A stretch of 64,000 bases of DNA from Periconia sp. R9002 (Eukaryota > Ascomycota > Dothideomycetes > Pleosporales > Periconiaceae), in the NCBI GenBank assembly GCA_023627715.1, contig JAMAHW010000046.1:124001-188000 (forward strand), read 5' to 3'. Position numbers and translations under genes: made by a program. How positions within the stretch are numbered: position 1 is the first letter of the stretch; every line of letters begins with the position of its first letter. Below are positions 1 through 10,897 of the stretch, piece after piece. Below the pieces are notes generated by a model that searched no databases, had not been told where the DNA came from, and saw only the letters and a list, made by a program, of their open reading frames with translations.

Positions 1-680
1 ACTCCCCGAACAGTTCCCATTCAGCAGCCTGCCGACACACCGAATCGCCTAGTAAGTTCGCATTTTAGACAAACTGACCACGTTTCGCACCCGACCATGG
101 GGGATACATATACTGAACGACAAAATAGCTCCGATCAGTCCGCCACCTTTCGGTGGCGTAGGTCGGAAGACAATCTCTCCCAGATCCAAGCTCGCAATTG
201 GGATAAAGCACCTGGATTGAACGGGCTTTCTTTCTTCAGTTCCCCAGTCAACCAGAATTATGAACCAATCGATTGGAAACGTCGATCTGGCACACCGTTG
301 TATACAACGACACCGCAGAACCTTCAGGTACGGAATGTGGATCCTCATGGTTTCATTACGAAACCAAACACCGAAAATACACAAAGGGAAATTGGTACGT
401 ATGCTCGTTACTTCTGCTCATCTATAGCTAATTGGTTATCTTAGATTCTCGATCTGCGAGTCCTTATCGTTTTTCTGGCCTTTCTCAACCATCTGGGATC
501 ACACGGTTCCCAAATACAAACCTATCCAGTCCATCAGTTCCTTCTTCCCACGAAAATTTGCAGCTCATCGGTCTTCGTCGGTGTGGCGTCAGGAGCAGTC
601 ATATCCCCCATAACCCCACGCCTTATACCCCTAATAGGGGTGGAGGTTTCAATTCCAAACTGCAAAAAATCAGACGGTGA
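1..680 (+). CDS. Hypothetical protein, 5'-partial at window edge
   Basis: No family is recognised. Exons are 1..394 and 445..680, joined by a 50-bp intron with donor GTACGT, a branch-like GCTAAT and acceptor TTAG. The join keeps the frame (ATT-GAT-TCT). The first in-frame ATG is at 97, but the frame is open to base 1 without a stop, so the gene probably starts outside the window. From ATG 97 the product would be 177 residues. It is rich in Ser, Pro, Asn and Arg and looks disordered, with no signal peptide or membrane segment in the visible part. The stop is at 678-680. The exon/intron join supports a real gene, but function cannot be stated. Confidence 0.45.
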
Positions 681-1704
681 TTCTGGGGGCTATACGATGC
701 TAGTTTTGCTTTTCTTTCTTTAAATGTAAAATCATCTAAAAAACTTCTGATTCCCACGTATGCTTTTCAATCATGTTAAAGTGTGCAATTCATTGTATAA
801 AACGCCAGGTGATATTCCTTGCAACAAAAATAAGCCGTGGAACTGCTGAGCTACTAGTAATGTTGTATGCGCAGCTTTTGCTTGGGTGTTAAAGTCTTGT
901 CGAAGCCCAGGAGTATCAATGTTCCTATTCTAAATTTATTTCAATAAGGGCTAGTTCGACTTTTACAGAAGCCTTTTGAGACGTTGCTTTACACCAAGAA
1001 TTATTGTCCTCTGCAAAAAAACGCGCGGGAAATTGCCCAGGACTGGGTAAAAGAGATATGTGATGGCGCGGGTATCTCAGTGTGAGTAAGGTTTCAAGGT
1101 TCATACGTGAAGAAAGCGTTTGTCCTTGGCTAAATACAATATCTTGCGTGAACGTCATTTTCTTTCAACCTCGACTTGCTAGTCGCATAATGCTACAAAT
1201 TAGATGGTGGTTCTATCGCGGCGTTTCTTTTCCGGATTTATCCCTTCTTCCGCGAATAACAACCCTGGTTATCCCGACAGCGCCGAATAAAGCGTTGTTA
1301 GCATGTTCCTTTATGTACTTAAGCGCACCCTTTAATATACATATGCAATATATTCAAGTAAACTACCTGATCTAATCTGCAATGATGCTAGCCCCTATTC
1401 TGATGCAATTTATTCTCCGCCGCCGGCCTTGGTACCTTAGATTAGCGATCCACACTCTAGCACGTCTTCTGGAAGGACAAGGCATGATTCACCTAAATTA
1501 TTTCCATTGTTGCTCCGGAGCGTGCGGTCCGTACTGCTAAAAAACCATTTGAGGTTAGTTTAAGCTTTCGTTTTGAATGTATAAAGCTTTAAGCTCGGTT
1601 CCTTGGAAGAAGAGGTTTGCCCGTTGTTGCACACAGCACTTGAGGTCAACAGTAGTCCGATTCAGTTCGACTGATTACACCCGCACGCATACCCTTTTTT
1701 AAAA
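681..1704. other. Intergenic spacer, 1.0 kb
   Basis: I see no convincing gene. Overlapping frames on both strands are short and unlike any known family. The 3' part is the presumed promoter of the endoglucanase gene. Confidence 0.6.
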
Positions 1705-2756
1705 ATGCTCGTCAAAAATCTTTTGGTCGCGGCCGCTACGGCGACGACGGCTTTCGCCCAAACCCGAAAGCTGCAATGGTTTGGCATCAACGAGTCTGGT
1801 GCCGAGTTTGGTGAGAAGAACTTCACAGGAGTGTACGGGAAAGAGTTCATCTGGTACGATTTGAATACTTTGGATACATTCATGGGGCAAGGTGTGAACC
1901 TGTTCCGATTGAACTTCCGTAAGTTCTCCCGCCAATCTCCAACCCGAGAAAGAAGAACCGAAAACTAAACAATCACTGTCCAGTCATGGAACGCCTCACA
2001 CCAAACACCCTTACCGCCCCTCTCGACAAGTACTACCTAGGCAACCTCACTGAGCAAATCAACCACATAACCAGCAAGGGCGCGTACGCCATGGTGCAGC
2101 CGCATAACTACGGACGCTTCATGTCTGAGATCATCACCGACACGGCAGCTTTCAAGACGTGGTGGCAAAACGTAGCAGAGCAGTACAAGGACAACGAGCT
2201 CGTCGTCTTCGACACCAACAACGAATTCCACGACATGGACCAACAGCTCGTCTTCGACCTCAACCAGGCCGCCATCGATGGTATCCGCGCTGCTGGCGCG
2301 ACCTCGCAGTATATCACGCCCGAGGGCAACTCGTGGACCGGCGCGTGGACCTGGGTCAGCTCCGGAAATGCAGCAAGTCTGATCAACCTCAAGGACCCGC
2401 AGGACAAGCTTGTCTACCAGATGCACCAGTACCTCGATACGGACGGCAGCGGCACGCACGCCGAGTGCGTCTCCGCGACGATTTTCTCGGAACGCCTCCA
2501 GGCCGCGACGCAGTGGCTCAAGGACAACAAGAAGAAGGGTTTCGTGGGCGAGATCGGGACGGGCGTCAATGACCAGTGCATTGCGGCGCTCAAGGATGGC
2601 TTGACGTATCTGGGGGCCAACTCTGATGTTTGGACCGGAGCTGCTTGGTGGGCCGCCGGGCCGTGGTGGGGAGACTACATGTACAGCATGGAGCCTCCTA
2701 ATGGTCCCGCGTACACGGGTATCTTGCCCAAGATCAAGGAGTTCTTCCTGTCGTAA
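1705..2756 (+). CDS. Secreted GH5 endo-beta-1,4-glucanase
   Basis: This is a cellulase that would cut internal beta-1,4 bonds of cellulose outside the cell. Exons are 1705..1918 and 1984..2756, with a 65-bp GTAAGT/CAG intron, giving 328 residues. The N-terminus is a signal peptide ending near residue 18 (AFA-QT). The GH5 signatures are in order: FGINESG near 27-32, a conserved R-x-N-F at 68-71, MVQPHNYGR near 108-116, acid/base Glu152 in DTNNEFHD and nucleophile Glu261 in [13 protein letters not shown] in place of the usual NEP is normal for the fungal GH5_5-type subgroup (family knowledge). There is no CBM1 module or linker, so it is a single catalytic domain. It converges with the reductase gene on the other strand. 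Confidence 0.93.
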
Positions 2757-3021
2757 AGAGGGGAGACCAGATGGAGAGGATGAGAACCAAAAATCAGCAG
2801 ACTTTCACTTCAGTTGTATAGATGTTGGTAGATGTGCGAAAAGAACGCAATCGTTTTTACTTCTTACAGCCTTTTTCTTTCCCATATGAGATGTGAAGAC
2901 TTTCAATCACATTGCACTGTATGAGTTGCAATCTCCATGCTTGTCCTTGATTTCGATGTCGACCACACTCTTCACCCCGCCTACCACCTTAAAAAAGGGG
3001 GTATCAGAGTAGGGTAAGAAA

Positions 3022-4214
3022 TCACGCCTTCCCCTCCCAAGCCTTCGTAAGATACTCCTCCAACCCCATAAACTCATACTCCGGAAACCTCTCGTTCCAC
3101 TCAGTCGAAACATCCCACCCACCGCGCAATATCCCTTTAAGAAACATAATCACAAAATCCCTACTAAACTCCTCCCTCCCCTCGACAGGGGCAGCCGGGT
3201 GCGTCATCAGCGGGACCCAACTCGTCTTTAGCACATCTTTCTCGATGTCCTCGCCGAGCACCTGCTCTACAGTCCACTCCCCAGGACGCAGTTTCTTCCC
3301 GAGCGCGAGGAGTTCGTTGAGCGTCGTGCGCGCACCGCGCATGCCTCCCGTATTCGGCCACGGCCGCGGGTCGTCGAGCGCGAGTGCCAGCATGTTCGAG
3401 ACGTCGTGGATAGCGGTGAGTGCAATGGGCTGGTTGCCGTCGTCGAGAATCATGGCGCGGCGGCCCTCAAAGTCGATGAAGAACGGCCACGTGATGAGGT
3501 TGGGAGACAGCGGGTTCGGGTGCGCGAAGTAGTCCATGAAGAGACTGGGCTGGAAGAGGCAGTACTCGAGTTTTGGGGTCGGGGAAGAGGTTTCAGGTAG
3601 GGTCGAGAGGTACGCTGCAATAGTGTCTTTGTTGGCGTAGCCAGATACGCCTGAGTTGTTCTTGATGCCCCATTCGGAGGGGCTGAAGCGTCGGACGCCG
3701 GCAGCGATGCAGGCGTGGATCAAGTTCTTTTGGGCGATGTTGTCGGTGTCGAGATGGACGACTGTACAGGGCTATTTTTAGCATGAGACGTAGATGTCTG
3801 TTGATATGAAGTTCCGCGTTCAATCAGGAGATGCCTGTGTCTCCCCCTTTTTGGGAGAGACGAGAGCATTGCTGTGGGAAAAACTCACGCAAGAAACTAA
3901 GACACACATCGAAGCCCTTCAGTGACTCAGTGAGTGCATTGAGATCACGATAATCCACTTGTTTATAAGACACGTTGGGGCGGTTGTTAGCAGCAGACGA
4001 GCTCCCACGCGTGAAAATGGTGACCTCATGTTTGCCGGATGCGATGGGAGCGCGCAGTAATTCGGTAGCCACGTCTGGAGAGACTATGTGAGACTTGGAC
4101 TGTCCAAAGGGTTGAAGCAGAAGAAGACGTGGAAAGGGGAGTCAACGGATACATGTGATATGAAATATTGCTGCACCTACTGCTTGTTCCACCGGCTACT
4201 GCTATTTTAACCAT
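3022..4214 (-). CDS. NmrA-like / isoflavone-reductase-like NAD(P)-binding protein
   Basis: This is a cytosolic Rossmann-fold protein of the atypical short-chain dehydrogenase group; substrate unknown. Exons on the minus strand are 4181..4214, 3889..4074 and 3022..3761, with introns of 106 and 127 bp, giving 319 residues. The tiny first exon encodes the start of the nucleotide-binding motif (MVKIAVAGGTSN). Exon 2 gives the second beta strand ending FTRG, which suggests NADP preference. Exon 3 contains VRRFSPSEWG, the usual substrate-loop motif of PCBER/NmrA-like reductases. Both joins preserve the frame and the family alignment. Whether it is an enzyme or an NmrA-type redox sensor cannot be told. 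No secondary-metabolism backbone gene lies nearby. Confidence 0.85.
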
Positions 4215-4768
4215 GATGTCGACTTTTTTTCTTTTCTTAGTATTTGATAGGCCACGTTTTGAGTACGTCTATGTTTCCTTCGGTACATCAATTCGAACTC
4301 CGATGATCAAATCAGTATTTTGCATGGCCATTCCAATTCAAGCCTGATAAAAGGTCATCTTATACTACTCAGCTAGAGAGCCGAAACAAACCCGTCTCTC
4401 CTCCTTCGAGTTCACGCCCTTATTGCATTGTGCAATTCTGTTTTCAGCCCTACATGATTCGTTACAAAGCATTCCTAACGCAAACTCTACTAGCTTTACC
4501 CAGCCAATATCCCAAAGTTCTCCATTGCGGCGTTAAGCGGCATTAGCGGACTCGGAAAATAGAAGCCTGTATATAGATCGGGAAACCAAAAATTCCCCTC
4601 TTTCCATATCTTGATCTCCTCTTTCGGTATTTGATGTCCTCTTTCCATATTTTGAGGGCCAAAAAAAAAAGAAATCCTGTAAACGATACAGCATAGCAGA
4701 ATAAAGTCAACATAAACATAAACATGACATAATATTAATATTTATTGATCTCTAGCGAGGCCTAGCTG
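4215..4768. other. Intergenic spacer with a short tandem repeat
   Basis: No gene is seen. It lies upstream of the NmrA-like gene and downstream of the membrane-protein gene, and contains the short repeat at 4597-4658. Confidence 0.6.
4597..4658. repeat. Three-copy tandem repeat, about 20-21 bp unit
   Basis: Three adjacent copies begin CCTCTTTC at 4597, 4618 and 4638, and each continues with a variant of CATATTTTGATGT. The copies differ by substitutions and a one-base length change. Confidence 0.7.
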
Positions 4769-6183
4769 TCATGCATCGATAAGTGGTACCGCAGGTAACG
4801 GTTTTTCTGGTAACGGCTTGGTGGGTAATGGCTTATTGGTGAGCACTTCATCCGTATATCGAGTGGAACCTTCTTCGTCCGGCTCGTCCCTGTACTGACT
4901 AGAACCCTCACCGTCAATATCGCTGTACCCTTCGTCTCTATACCCCCCTCCGTTCAGTAGTCTATCCTCCTCCTCCTCGTCTCCATTATGCGGATCACGC
5001 CGTAGGTTGGCCCATACTGTGTCAATACCGTCCCACCTCGCAAGCTCGCGCTGCTGTTTGGCAATCATGAAGAGCTTGTAAGCTAGCCATAAAGCAATAA
5101 GTCCACCTGCTATGCTTCCAATGATGACGAATATATGCCTCCATGGCCAGTCATGGACGAAATAGCCGAATTGATTTCGCAGACTGCCCTCCTTCCCATA
5201 CCAAGCCCATTCTTCCTGTAGGTATATGATATGGCCGTCTGAGCGGATGATGTCGAGGCCAAAATAACGACGTAGACGACCGAAAAATCCCAACTTTGTA
5301 GGTGTATCAAAATGATAGGATCGCTCTGATAGCTCAACGCTCACAATGGTGTAATCATATACTACCATGGTCGGCTGATCGGGGGTTTCGAAAAGGCTGC
5401 CACCGCCTGCCGAGTTTTGAGGAGTATCGTTTTCTTCTTTGAACTCTTTTCCTTTTACCACGATGCGTAACATGCTCTGCTTAGTATTGTTTGCCTTCCA
5501 TGCTGGGTCATTAGGTAAAATATCCCGCCCGCCAATCGCATCAAACGTGACCTCCCACTGTGTTGTATCCTCCTTTGGCGGCTCCAATATGTGTGAGTAG
5601 TAATCATAATCCAGGTTGACTTCTGATAGGTAAGTGTCGGACGCGAAAGAGTTCATGCATGAACAGTGGTTCCCTTCGCAAACCTCCAGGGTGCATTGTA
5701 TCCAATTGTCGAGATGGGTGCGGGTGAAGTTGGGGGTGATCTGGGAGGTGGTTATCGTGGGCGGAGTAGGAGTAGTAGGCAAAGCGGGTAGAATGAGTTT
5801 GTCATTAAGGTACAGCGAGCGGCTATCGTATGAAAGAGAGATGTTGAATAACTGGTATGGCACTAAGCATTAGCCTCTGTTCACCTAATGTTCCCTGATA
5901 TGGCACGATGGAACAAGATACATACCAACTCATTCTCCGTGCTTAAAACCTCCTTCTTTCCATCACTCAAGCGAGCCACAGGGCACCCTAAACAAGGCAG
6001 CTTTGCAACATAGAACTCGCCCGGTACGACCGAAGTAACAGCCCCGAGCGGCTCTTGGCATCTGTCCTCGGTTGTGTCAGTTCTGCGACCGGCGCAGTCC
6101 AGTGGGATGTCGGAAGTGCTAGAAGCGGTCGCACAGTAGACGGAAACGGCCACAAGTAAAGGGCCAAAGGCTAATGGCCGCAT
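4769..6183 (-). CDS. Single-pass type I membrane protein, cysteine-containing ectodomain
   Basis: The function is unknown. Exons are 5926..6183 and 4769..5851, with a 74-bp intron (donor GTATGT, a branch-like GCTAAT, acceptor ACCAG), giving 446 residues. A second splice choice (acceptor CTTAG ending at 5863 with donor GTATCT) is also in frame, so the join may shift by a few residues. The N-terminus is a signal peptide. The first ~100 residues carry several Cys (CAGRR, RCQEP, PCLGCP), followed by ELCxG-like CEGNHCSC near the middle. One membrane helix (HIFVIIGSIAGGLIALW) precedes an acidic cytoplasmic tail. The tail ends with repeated KPLP units, a possible SH3/adaptor-binding tail (inference). 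This architecture fits a fungal surface receptor or sensor, with no family assignable by eye. Confidence 0.7.
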
Positions 6184-6711
6184 GGTGCGGGTTCTGGCGA
6201 TGTTGGGGTTCGATTGATGAAGGTCGAGGGCGTGAACGATGGCAGGCAGGAACGGGACGCTTGGATCTATGCTACGCTGTCCTTGGTTAGTTGGGAGAGA
6301 ACGTGGGCTAAACGTGGCGTAGCGCAGCCACAGTGTGGGGCCGTGGCTGGAGCGGTTGGCGAGGAACTCTCCAATTGCATGGACTTGGAGATTGCAGTCA
6401 GCAATCTGAACGCCCCTTCATGGATGGCTGATATGGTCACATTTCACCGTACAGGTGGTGTTCGAATGTCGTGGAAGTGTTACCCGTCACATGATTACGC
6501 GTTTGTCGCCACCTGTGCACATGCACAGTCACTCACTGGTTGTTAGTTATATCATTCCATCATTCTACATGGCAAATGATGTCATCATGCTCTCGACTAT
6601 TTGTATATAAAGAAGAAGAGACCTCGCATATCTCTACATTTTACCAATTTAAATCTTGCCAAACGTACTCTGCCATCAACTCCAACGAGAAATAACTGAT
6701 CTGACTCAAGC
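6184..6711. other. Divergent promoter region
   Basis: This spacer lies between two divergent genes (membrane protein on minus, small protein on plus). A plus-strand frame at 6214-6546 has no family features and I treat it as non-coding. Confidence 0.5.
6604..6611 (+). promoter_or_regulatory. TATA box of the 109-residue protein gene
   Basis: TATATAAA lies 101 bp upstream of the ATG at 6712, and is followed by a purine run and an A-rich leader. Confidence 0.55.
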
Positions 6712-7041
6712 ATGGCTTCCAACGGCCGCTCCTTTTTCCAATCATCCTCCTACTCTTTCTCCAGCAGCACGATCAACGGAGAGACACGTTCCTACTCAGA
6801 GTCTACCTACAGTGATCCCTCAGGCACCAAAATTCAACGGTCCACTCAGGAGCCTGGGCAGGCACGACGCAACGAGCGCATTGAGTACGATTCCGCTGGT
6901 CGCAGGATTCAGGATGGCGCGTCGAACATGCGAAGGATAGAAGATGTGACGGATGAGGCAGATGCGGAACAAAGTGTAAGAGATAGAGAATACGAAGAAC
7001 GGATGGAGGAAGAGTACGCGAAGAAGGAGGGTGGTGCCTAA
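6712..7041 (+). CDS. Small hydrophilic protein, weakly MLF-like
   Basis: This is a single-exon, 109-residue protein with no signal peptide or membrane segment. The N-terminal half is Ser/Tyr-rich (FFQSSSYSFSSS, TINGETRSYSES), followed by SGTKIQRSTQEPGQ, and the C-terminus is a charged helix (DREYEERMEEEYAKKEG). The order of Ser-rich strand, G-x-K-x-x-R...EPG, then RIEYDSAGRR recalls the conserved core of myeloid-leukemia-factor (MLF) proteins, but this is a visual resemblance only. A TATA box 101 bp upstream and a start in good context (AAGCATGGC) support expression. It may be a stress-related small protein; function is unknown. Confidence 0.6.
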   Translation: MASNGRSFFQSSSYSFSSSTINGETRSYSESTYSDPSGTKIQRSTQEPGQARRNERIEYDSAGRRIQDGASNMRRIEDVTDEADAEQSVRDREYEERMEEEYAKKEGGA

Positions 7042-9008
7042 TCCGTGGTAGGGGGAGAAATTGTCTGATATTGTGCGTGCTTATTTGGTAGGATTCAATG
7101 TAGTAGATCGGATTCTGGACGATTTTCAAGCCTTCCAGTAATACTATACCATCTACACTTTACATGAACCCAATCAACATGTCGAACAGTGTTTCCCAAG
7201 TCATGGAATCAACCGTCTCATATATTAGTTCCTACAGTGACATGTTGTGTCATTTTCACAGTGGTCGAATCATTTCCGTGGCAGGGAGAGTGCAAATCTC
7301 GAAGACTCATACATGCAAAGAATTTACCGTAGAAATCCACACAAGAGCTACGCCACGCCACCCATCCAGCCATCTAATTAGAGAGGCCAGCCAAGTGAGT
7401 ATATTAATACCGACTATCCTCAAATGCTGCTTCATTACTGGTATGTCACTCTCCCCGGTCTTCTGATGCTGCAGGTAGAATGCAGCACGTTCTGATAGAT
7501 ATCCGAAGGCCTCAAGTGCTACAGAAGGCATCGGACTTCCGTTTGTGTCACATGGCACGGTTTGTCCTCCCATGATCCTGAATGCCGTGCCACAGCGTAC
7601 CACACCAGATTTTTGCTTCTTGCCAGAGCTGTTTGCATGTTGGAATCACGCGGTTGGTGGTCGGTGCCTGAGGCGTTCTCCTTCTCTACTCTTGCCTACA
7701 CCGCAATCCTTCCCAACGTGACTGCACCACCTTTTCTGAAACGCGTTCTTCCGAGCGCGGCGTATGGTATACAGAAGGCCAATAGCATGAGTCCAAACGG
7801 CGTCTTCAATTAACGGGGAAGAACAGGAACCCATGACATTGGGGGCGGAAAACGCGCAGTCGCAAGCCTGGGATCCGGACCTTGGGACAATCCGCAGGCT
7901 TCGGAGTGAATACCATCGAGATCAAGTTGCTCTGAAAAAGCAAGCGATGGCGGCAACTCTACGCTCGATTTTACGAGCAGGCTATTTTGAATACGTTGAG
8001 TCCTGAAAAGCAGTAGAACGGCGCGCCTCCTTAGCTATCAATCCGTATGGACGAATGTCTTACTCGCCACATCTTACATACACAAGACAGGCAGGACTTG
8101 TAGGTAACCTTAACCAAAGGGGATATATTCCAGTAAGCTAGACAAGGTAAGTAGTTAAGAGGCGGCTGAACTAATTTCATGGAAACAGGGTCGTATAATC
8201 TGACCTGTGTGTGCATGGTTTTCAGGCTTCCAAAGGGCCAATTACGGGCAGGTGAAGTCGAAACAATTACAAGGTCAGCCTCAAAGTATACCTCTTTGGG
8301 CTCTTTGATCTGGGATAGGCATTGCTCTACTAGCTGCATGTCTGCCTACGACCTCGTTCTAGGGTTTGTTTCATGAAACTGACCAATGAGCGTGCTGCCG
8401 ACTCCTTTTGGCGGACTTCGGCCTTTACCACGACCAAGCTCGTTTCCCAAAACGAAAAAAACGAACGCCTTCTTGGGCAACGTGCGCGACTGCTTACCAT
8501 CAAAAGACGAAGCTGATCAAAAGTTGTGCCGTGGGGATCGTTACCATCATGGATCTCTTGCTGCTGGAGCTTCAACTTCTCAATTACAAGTATCGTCCAT
8601 CATGAGCACGATTCTTTTGCATGGTGTAAGAATTCAAGTTTTCCAGAGTAGGACTTTTAGTTCATGAAACAACGGAAGGCAAATGCGGAAAATTCAGGCC
8701 TTCTGTGCACAGTCCGCATGTTCCCTCCCTTCCGTCTTGAGTCGCTGCCACGCTTCCCATCCATGCCTTCGATATGAGGCCCCTTCGCAGCGCCCCATTC
8801 TAACCCCGGAGACGGGTCGTAGATTCGCCATATAATGGAACAGTTCAAAGCATGGTTTTTTCCCTCGTTGTTTCTCAGATCATTCCAACTTTTTTCCCCG
8901 TCTTCTTTTGATACCATACACTTTTGACTACTGTGTAGTCGTCCACTCTTTGCACTGCAAAAATAACACATTCGTTCTTTAACCCAACCAAATCCAATTT
9001 CTCCCAAA
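7042..9008. other. Spacer of 2 kb, mostly without genes
   Basis: Overlapping short frames on both strands (around 7164-7834 and 8031-8667) have no family features. One 57-codon frame at 7833-8006 is listed separately. The last ~200 bp carry the pyrimidine-rich leader of the BYS1-family gene. Confidence 0.55.
7833..8006 (+). CDS. Short ORF, 57 codons, doubtful
   Basis: An ATG-initiated frame encodes a hydrophilic, Arg/Ala-rich helix-forming peptide (starts MTLGAENAQSQAWDP, later LRSEYHRDQVALKKQ). The composition looks protein-like, unlike the frames around it. No homologue is recognised. It could be a small protein, a remnant exon or chance. Confidence 0.2.
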   Translation: MTLGAENAQSQAWDPDLGTIRRLRSEYHRDQVALKKQAMAATLRSILRAGYFEYVES

Positions 9009-9684
9009 ATGGTTGCTTTCAAGCTGATTGGCGCTGCGGCGTTCTCTTCCCTGCTCTCCTCTGCCCTGGCTGGCAATGCTATCCTCCAGAACAACTGCGC
9101 CTACCCTGTCTATGTCTTGTATGTCGTTACCCTATCCTCTATTGACATGTTCTCTCTCTAAACTGTACTAATTCCTCATCAGGGGCGGCTACAGCGGACA
9201 GACCAGCACCGTTCAGCCTGGAGGAAAATACACCGAAGTGTTGAAGGGTGGCCCATCCATCAAAATCACCAAGGACAAGTCCAAGGGATTCGGCTCAGGC
9301 ATCACCCAGTTCGAGTACAAGCTTGACAACACCCTCTGGTACGACATCTCCTTCATTGACTGCAACTCGAACCGCCCCAACTGCCCCGGATGGGCCGGCG
9401 GTGTCTCCATTTCTGCCACCGGTGGAACCTGCGCCAAGGGTGTCTGCCCTCCCGGCGGTTACTGCCCCGACCAAGCCTACTTTGTTCCCAGCGACAACAA
9501 GGCCGTCAAGAGCTGCTTGGCTGGCCAGAACACGGGCGACATCACCATGGTCCTTTGCAATGCTAAGAAGGCCAAGAAGAGCGTTGCCGGTCGCATTCAG
9601 TTCGAGATTAGGGACTGGGAGCAGCATGACGAGCTTCCCGAGGGCTTTGAGGAGGAGGGCCGTGAGGTCCCAGATGACGAGTAG
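9009..9684 (+). CDS. BYS1-family secreted protein (thaumatin-like fold)
   Basis: This is a secreted protein of the Blastomyces yeast-phase-specific-1 family; the molecular role of the family is poorly defined. Exons are 9009..9118 and 9183..9684, with a 64-bp intron (GTATGT...CAG), giving 203 residues. The signal peptide ends at SALA-GN, and the mature start GNAILQNNCAYPVYV is the typical family opening. It continues with GGYSGQTSTVQPGG, an IKITKD strand and a Cys-rich centre (DCNSNRPNCPGW, CAKGVCPPGGYCPD). The protein ends in an acidic tail rich in Glu and Asp (positions ~180-203), which looks like an add-on. It stands alone with long spacers on both sides. Confidence 0.88.
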
Positions 9685-10897
9685 ATTGATGCTTGAAAGT
9701 AGTCGTGATGAGGTATGCTAAGAGATAATGACGATCATGTCACAACGGGGCATCCTATGTCGACCTCTTTCTGCTTCTTAGACGACCGATGGAGTAATTT
9801 TGCTTTGGGACTTCCGCGCACTTTTTTTTGCAGTGTTATTCATTCAGTGTTTATACTTATTTAGAGAGATACCATAGTTGATGCCAACCTATTCAGATTA
9901 TTGTATCTACATTTTCCTTGAGTTGTGTTCTCCAGTGAACCTGAATTGTATTTCCCGAGGAATACGTAGATTTTTTTATAGGTAATTCCAGATTAGAATT
10001 GTGAAACAAAGCAAGTTAATGCGGTACAGCTTGCGAAGCCCTGGTTGGAAATTGCTGCAGCTTACAACAGGCTCCCCTACGGGCCTGTCTCGTGCGATAG
10101 AAGAGGGAGCAACTTTTGATGTAAGCACTCGAGCCATTCACAATCGAAATTTTTTCTTGCTAGCGAGGGTTGAGTTCGCACGTCGCGCCGGACGGTACAG
10201 CGTTGGTTCCTGTTTTGCAACTGACATTCATGCGCGTGTGAGTGCGTGCGCCGCATCAATTGGCTTGTGTTCTACGTCTGGCTTGTCATGGTTATCATAT
10301 TCAGTGATAATGTTGCATAGAATCTATTCTGGTGATTGTAAGAGGTAGCCGGGTGTATATGTAACTGGCCTAAAATTAATCGTGGAAAGTGAGAGAAAGA
10401 ATTACTGGACATGGTTCAGCGAAGGCGACGGAGGTTGTTGAAATTTGGAAAATCAGAAGGACTTCATGTTTTTTGTCATTGATTGTATAGAAAATCTGCA
10501 TAGAGAAATCCTAGCGCTATATTATCAAGGAAACAACATAACATGCTTCGAAATTTTCCTATCCTGCCGGCACAAAATCACTGGCGGAACATTCAGCCCT
10601 CAGGCAACAGAAAGACTGCCCACATATTCGTAGCTTTCTATCGGAATAGAGACGAGCGGTAGAGAGCGTACCTCAGAGAGTAAGAAACACAGAATTCTCG
10701 CAGGTTCTTAGTCAAATTCCTTTTGTTGACTGTTCACTGCCCGAACGAAGAACAATTAGGTGATTTTGAAGTATACCGCTGACCCGCATGCTCCTCCCAA
10801 TCACTCCTTCCACCCTCAAGATCATAATCGTCTCAGACACATGAATGATGTCCTAGAATATACATGGCCCTACCAAAGAAATCGTACGCATGCCAAG
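9685..10897. other. Spacer of 1.2 kb without a supported gene
   Basis: The 3' flank of the BYS1-family gene is AT-rich with poly-T stretches. The plus-strand frames at 10001-10348 and 10445-10633 show no family features. Confidence 0.6.

Noticed and set aside
3022..4214. Secondary-metabolite cluster suggested by the NmrA-like and SnoaL-like genes
   Set aside because: No polyketide synthase, peptide synthetase, terpene cyclase or pathway regulator is in the window, and the two genes are 16 kb apart.
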